Positions 34,001 to 36,923 of a stretch of 36,923 nt of DNA are shown here, piece after piece. The translations under genes and the position numbers were made by a program. The notes under the pieces were generated by a model that worked only from the letters and a program-made list of their open reading frames with translations, made no database searches and was not told where the DNA came from. This DNA is from Beroe ovata (Eukaryota > Ctenophora > Nuda > Beroida > Beroidae). The stretch spans positions 1,544 to 38,466 of the forward strand of contig CAMPET010000078.1 in the NCBI GenBank assembly GCA_946803715.1, written 5' to 3'. How positions within the stretch are numbered: position 1 is the first letter of the stretch; each line of letters opens with the position of its first letter.

Positions 34001-35072
34001 TTGTCCTTGTCCCAACGGAGTGCGTTTCGGTAACACTTGATCGCTTCCTCGTACTTCTTATCAGACCGTTGGAGGAGCCCGAAAACGTGCCAACACACGT
34101 GCGACTGGAGGTTGTTCCGGAGACCTCGCTTCACGTTATCGTACGCTTCCTCTTTCCGACCCAGACAGTTCAATGTCAGACCCATCATAGCCAAGGTCTC
34201 TGGAGGATGATCGAGGATTGAAAATCTGGGTGAGAATTGAGAATAATTCAGACTGGAGGAACCATAACACCAACCTCCATGTTCTTGGTATTTGGAGTTC
34301 GATAAGATCTGTCGGGCATGCTTTAATCCCGATTTGTACTGCTTGTTTTCGTAGCATTTCTGGAAAATAAAAAAGTGTCAGGAGTGGGATTTGAACCCAC
34401 GCCCACATTCGTGGACCAGAATTCTCATTCGTATGAATGCAAGAGTTATCTTGAGTCTGGCGCCTTAGACCACTCGGCCATCCTGACATGTCCAGTATAA
34501 GAATTTTTACATTCATATTCTGATATTCGATAATTCAAAACACAAGTTGCGATTTACGTGTTAAGTCCAGGTTACATTTCTGAAACCAATTAAGGGTGAT
34601 TATGCCCTCATTAAAGTCGGTATAGAAGGGTGGATGCGCCCCATTTCCGCCACGCAAAATGATGAAACTTTTGTACTTTAAATTGCAAATTAGCCGAAAT
34701 TGTACGGAGCGCGCAACTGACAACACTTAGAATGCGCGCGGTCTCCGCGCGCGACGTATGCTCAGTGATGAAAATTATAAGTAACTCCGAGAGTTTTACA
34801 CGTCGAGTTTATTCAATGACCGACAAGCTACCATAACTCCATGCAGACGAAATGTCTACACATAGCATTGATTATGATTTGTACAAAACACGCGTACGTT
34901 CGCTTAACGGTTTCGTCAGAGATAAGACGAATTTGATGCACATAACATCTCAGAGATATCATCCTAAATTGTATAATGTATATACTCACGAGAATTCGTG
35001 TATAATGTATATACTCACGAGAATTCGTTTGAAAAGAGTGTTTTCACGGGGAGGAAGATCTTTGGCCATCAT
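28054..35072 (-). CDS. NAA15: NAA15, auxiliary subunit of the NatA N-terminal acetyltransferase (19 exons)
   Basis: Scaffold TPR subunit that anchors the catalytic NAA10 to ribosomes for co-translational N-terminal acetylation. Exons: 35072-35019, 34359-34275, 34199-33937, 33847-33713, 33604-33457, 33369-33250, 33166-33071, 32990-32884, 32809-32740, 31011-30842, 30680-30528, 30385-30266, 30113-29996, 29827-29723, 29629-29442, 29357-29249, 28775-28677, 28605-28459 and 28343-28054. Phases agree throughout: 2577 nt, 858 aa, against about 866 in human. Strong family blocks include ENTLFKRIL at the start, [92 protein letters not shown] and [19 protein letters not shown] Lys-rich segment encoded at 29629-29442 matches the family's charged linker. 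The exon ending 33250 uses a less usual donor (GTACGG) and is the least certain junction. Introns contain two tRNA genes and one protein gene on the opposite strand. Confidence 0.95.
29110..29183 (-). tRNA. tRNA-Ile (anticodon AAT)
   Basis: 74 nt including the discriminator base. The acceptor stem GGCCGTG pairs with CGTGGCC; the D arm is GCTC/GAGC; the anticodon stem TCGTG/CGCGA encloses loop CTAATAA (anticodon AAT); the T arm is CTGGG/CCCAG with loop TTCGAGC. No intron. A TTTT run about 10 nt downstream can stop Pol III. It lies in the NAA15 intron between exons ending 29249 and starting 28775, on the same strand as NAA15. Confidence 0.95.
31238..32697 (+). CDS. APMAP-like protein (strictosidine-synthase-like beta-propeller), nested in NAA15
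   Basis: Six-bladed propeller of the strictosidine synthase / adipocyte plasma membrane-associated protein family; animal members are membrane proteins with arylesterase-like folds. Exons: 31238-31664, 31772-32006, 32161-32294 and 32372-32697; all GT-AG, phases agree, 373 aa. The start gives a short N-terminus and a hydrophobic segment (about residues 4-18) followed by a proline-rich hinge, as expected for a type II signal anchor. Family blocks in order: [88 protein letters not shown], and a C-terminal VYKVDGEGQ blade. It lies wholly inside the NAA15 intron between 31011 and 32740. The stop is 42 bp from the next host exon. Confidence 0.88.
34376..34487 (-). tRNA. tRNA-Leu (anticodon CAA) with 28-nt intron
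   Basis: 112 nt precursor including the discriminator base. The acceptor stem GTCAGGA pairs with TCCTGAC; the anticodon stem is CCAGA/TCTGG; the anticodon CAA is followed by G37. An intron at 34449-34422 follows position 37, as usual for this isoacceptor, and contains CTTG complementary to the anticodon region. The class II variable arm CCAC-GAAT-GTGG and T loop TTCAAAT are present. The mature length is 84 nt. It sits in NAA15 intron 1 on the same strand, its 3' end 16 nt before the next NAA15 exon. Confidence 0.95.
34974..35031. repeat. 29-bp tandem duplication spanning the NAA15 exon 1 donor
   Basis: Two copies of TATACTCACGAGAATTCG with the intervening TGTATAATGTA, 29 bp apart. On the minus strand each contains the last codons of exon 1 and the donor CTC|GTGAGT. 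The exon ends at 35019 with the proximal donor. Confidence 0.85.
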
Positions 35073-35530
35073 CTGAGTTTTCTACTGCATGCTAATGGGA
35101 TAATGAATTCCGTTAATTGAGAGTACACTGGAATTTGAATCATCATTAATGTCATACTAATTCGTGCATGCTGTCAAGGGTAAAGTTACATTATAAAGTC
35201 AGTTCATTGATTAGACACTTACTTTATAGTTATTGATGTAAATCAAACTGCCAATCATTGCAATAAAACAAGTTAAATATACCCAAGAATGTGTTTTTCG
35301 CAAAAGATTTGAAATGCCATATTACAAGTTGCAAACAGGAATTCATATTTAACAAAGTCATGTAATTCAACTTAAATTCTCTCAACTTGTTTCTCTACAC
35401 ACACTTTGACACCATTTCTTTCTCTCTCGACACTTGTCACCATCTCGTCCAACTGACACCACTTCTCGACACCACTTACTCTGATGTATACATTTTCCTG
35501 ACACCACTCGCAGCTCTTGACACCACTTAC
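35073..35530. other. NAA15 upstream intergenic region
   Basis: About 450 bp between the NAA15 start and the stop codon of the W2-domain exon, both on the minus strand. It should hold the NAA15 promoter. At 35405-35530 the motif GACACCACTT occurs in several degenerate copies (see findings). Confidence 0.5.
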
Positions 35531-35797
35531 TCAATCGCTCTCCTCCTCAGATGACTCCTCCTCTGCCTCCTGGAGCCAGTTTATGAACTTTGAGATGTTA
35601 TCCACGACAGCTGACTCTGTACACCCACTCGACCACTCCAGGATGTTAACTTCATCCAAAACATCTTCATTGTACAGTGTGTGCAAGATTTTCTGCATCT
35701 CGTTCAACTTGGATCGATCAAATGCCCATGTTTCTATCTCATTTAGAATGACCATCTGGGAGTCCCTGTCCTTTGCGAGTTTTATGAACATGGGGGC
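35531..35797 (-). CDS. Terminal exon of a W2-domain translation factor (eIF2B-epsilon or eIF5 type), partial
   Basis: 88 codons plus stop on the minus strand. They read as the C-terminal half of a W2 (eIF5C) HEAT domain, with ILHTLYNEDVLDEVNILEWS followed by KFINWLQEAEEESSEEESD. W2 domains end several translation factors. The acidic AEEESS-type ending directly at the stop best fits eIF2B-epsilon, the GDP-exchange subunit for eIF2; eIF5 usually extends further. The open frame continues past the N at 35798, but beyond it the minus strand is only the complement of a LINE fragment. The rest of this gene is therefore missing from the window, and the real acceptor is not visible. Confidence 0.7.
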   Translation of the reverse strand, partial: APMFIKLAKDRDSQMVILNEIETWAFDRSKLNEMQKILHTLYNEDVLDEVNILEWSSGCTESAVVDNISKFINWLQEAEEESSEEESD

Positions 35798-35798
35798 N

Positions 35799-36169
35799 GA
35801 AGGGAGCGCTATATCATCATCCATGTCTGGAAAATCATCCATGGTGCTGCCCCTAACGACATCGGACTGAAGTTCCATGAGCACATCCGTCTCGGAACAA
35901 GATGTCAAGTCCCTCCCCTCCCAAGGAAATCTCCTGCAGCCGCTAAGACCGTGTACGATTCCTCGTTCGCGGTAACAGGGCCAAGACTGTGGAACATCCT
36001 CCCTCGCAGTGTCACCTGTGCTCCGTCCCTAGAGTCATTCAAAACCAGGTTGACGTCCTACGTTATGAAAAAGTATCCAGATCAACCTCCGGTACCCGGG
36101 TATACAACTCCCAACACAAACTCGCTACTGGACTGGAGCACAGGTGGTCTTCAACGAGAGGTAAGGTAG
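35799..36169 (+). mobile_element. LINE reverse-transcriptase C-terminal fragment
   Basis: Open on the plus strand from directly after the N to a stop at 36169. It reads the carboxy tail of a non-LTR retrotransposon polymerase: ERYIIIHVWKIIHGAAPNDI, then SSFAVTGPRLWNILP, SLESFKTRL and a PDQPPVPGYT...NSLLDW ending. This series is typical of LINE RT tails in invertebrates. The catalytic RT and endonuclease parts are absent, lost at the N. The frame is intact, so the insertion may be fairly young. Confidence 0.85.
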
Positions 36170-36873
36170 GTTTTTGTTTTGCAGCGCTTATGAGAGTTCA
36201 TTTGGAACCACTGATGAAAAAGTTGTGCACTGACTCAATATAATCTGCATTGACACCACTTCGTAATGAAACGTGTCCTTGACGTATTGCGGCAAAATGT
36301 GACGCATGGTTATGACCCCCTTTAATCGTAGATCTAAACTCTTGCTTCATTGGAGCCTGAAACTCTATTGTTTTCACATTGTTGGTATAAATGGTATGTT
36401 CTTTATCAGGAATCAGGAGGAACTGTTCTGAGCACGAACTGGAACGAAATAGGGAACAAGGAAACGGAAGTGAAACCCCCAGACGGAATGGAATACAAGA
36501 AGTGGAATGAGTGATGTTTCACAGTGCTCAGTGGGTTTACCAACTGACATCCCAGATCGACGCTCAGACCTGTGAAATATCTGCATTAATAATGTGCTTG
36601 ATTCTAACTTTTTTTGTAATGATAAAATACAGAGTATGCAGATTTGTTGTTTTATTATAATACTGTAGTGTGGCGTGTTTGTGACATTCCGTGGCTAAAA
36701 GTTTGAATGTGTGCAGACGACGAACGCATTTTGCGCATGGAAAATTTTTCAATTCATCAAATTGTCTATGCACGCACGAGCGCGCGAACATATTTACAGA
36801 TTCTAGAATTCACGATTGCCCGTTACGAATTACAATTTACGAAATGATATCCGATCATTTTCAGTTTATACAT
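36170..36873. other. Non-coding flank, possible LINE 3' UTR
   Basis: No supported exon. The first part may be the 3' UTR of the LINE, but no poly-A tail or target-site duplication marks its end. One more TGACACCACTT occurs at about 36252. Confidence 0.4.
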
Positions 36874-36884
36874 TTCTCTCTCTC

Positions 36885-36923
<39 letters not shown>
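36874..36923. repeat. (CT)n microsatellite at window edge
   Basis: CT/CTAT repeat running off the right end of the window. Confidence 0.95.

Noticed and set aside
35798-35908. Minus-strand extension of the W2-domain open frame to a start codon at 35908
   Set aside because: It crosses the N at 35798, and the plus strand beyond the N encodes a clear LINE reverse-transcriptase tail, so the extension is only its complement.
1-36923. CRISPR arrays, bacterial operons, phage or viral genes
   Set aside because: None seen. The window is spliced eukaryotic DNA, and the only selfish elements are MITE-like repeats and a LINE fragment.

Overview
This is eukaryotic nuclear DNA. Short introns (often 60-150 bp, GT-AG) break compact genes whose products are animal proteins: USP24, NAA15, an ACTMAP-type actin maturation protease, an APMAP-like protein, a Golgi carbohydrate sulfotransferase and a consortin-like membrane protein. 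Gene density, small introns and nested genes suggest an early-branching metazoan, most likely a sponge. That placement is inference; no sequence was compared with a database. Exon models were built by hand from splice sites, with reading phase checked across every junction.

Layout from left to right. (1) 996-2549 (-): four-exon gene for an acidic, Ser/Asn-rich protein I do not recognise. (2) 2985-5724: a roughly 1.3-1.7 kb segment present twice, carrying a palindromic MITE-like element and the USP24 first exon (UBA domain). The left copy is a dead end stopping at a single N. (3) 5381-16818 (+): USP24, 21 small exons then one 5.8 kb exon holding an in-frame 560-codon duplication of the protease domain, joined at a single N. 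(4) 18070-19255 (-): ACTMAP homologue, 5 exons. (5) 20647-26134 (-): consortin-like TPR/transmembrane protein, 12 exons; its fourth intron contains, on the opposite strand, a carbohydrate sulfotransferase gene (23933-25251, +) with a frameshift at an A7 run. (6) 26135-28053: repeat-rich intergenic DNA with a 263 bp long-inverted-repeat element. (7) 28054-35072 (-): NAA15, 19 exons, with a tRNA-Ile(AAT), an APMAP-like gene (31238-32697, +) and an intron-containing tRNA-Leu(CAA) inside its introns. (8) 35531-35797 (-): terminal exon of a W2-domain translation factor (eIF2B-epsilon or eIF5 type), cut at a single N and followed by a LINE reverse-transcriptase tail (35799-36169, +).

The genes are mostly housekeeping and do not form one pathway. 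NAA15 (N-terminal acetylation) and ACTMAP (removal of the acetylated actin N-terminus) touch related chemistry, and USP24 acts in ubiquitin removal. What stands out is architecture: two protein genes nested antisense in introns with their stop codons only 20 and 42 bp from a host exon, a tRNA whose Pol III terminator also lies in the host intron's polypyrimidine tract, and several discontinuities each marked by a single N, which are best read as assembly joins, probably of two haplotypes.
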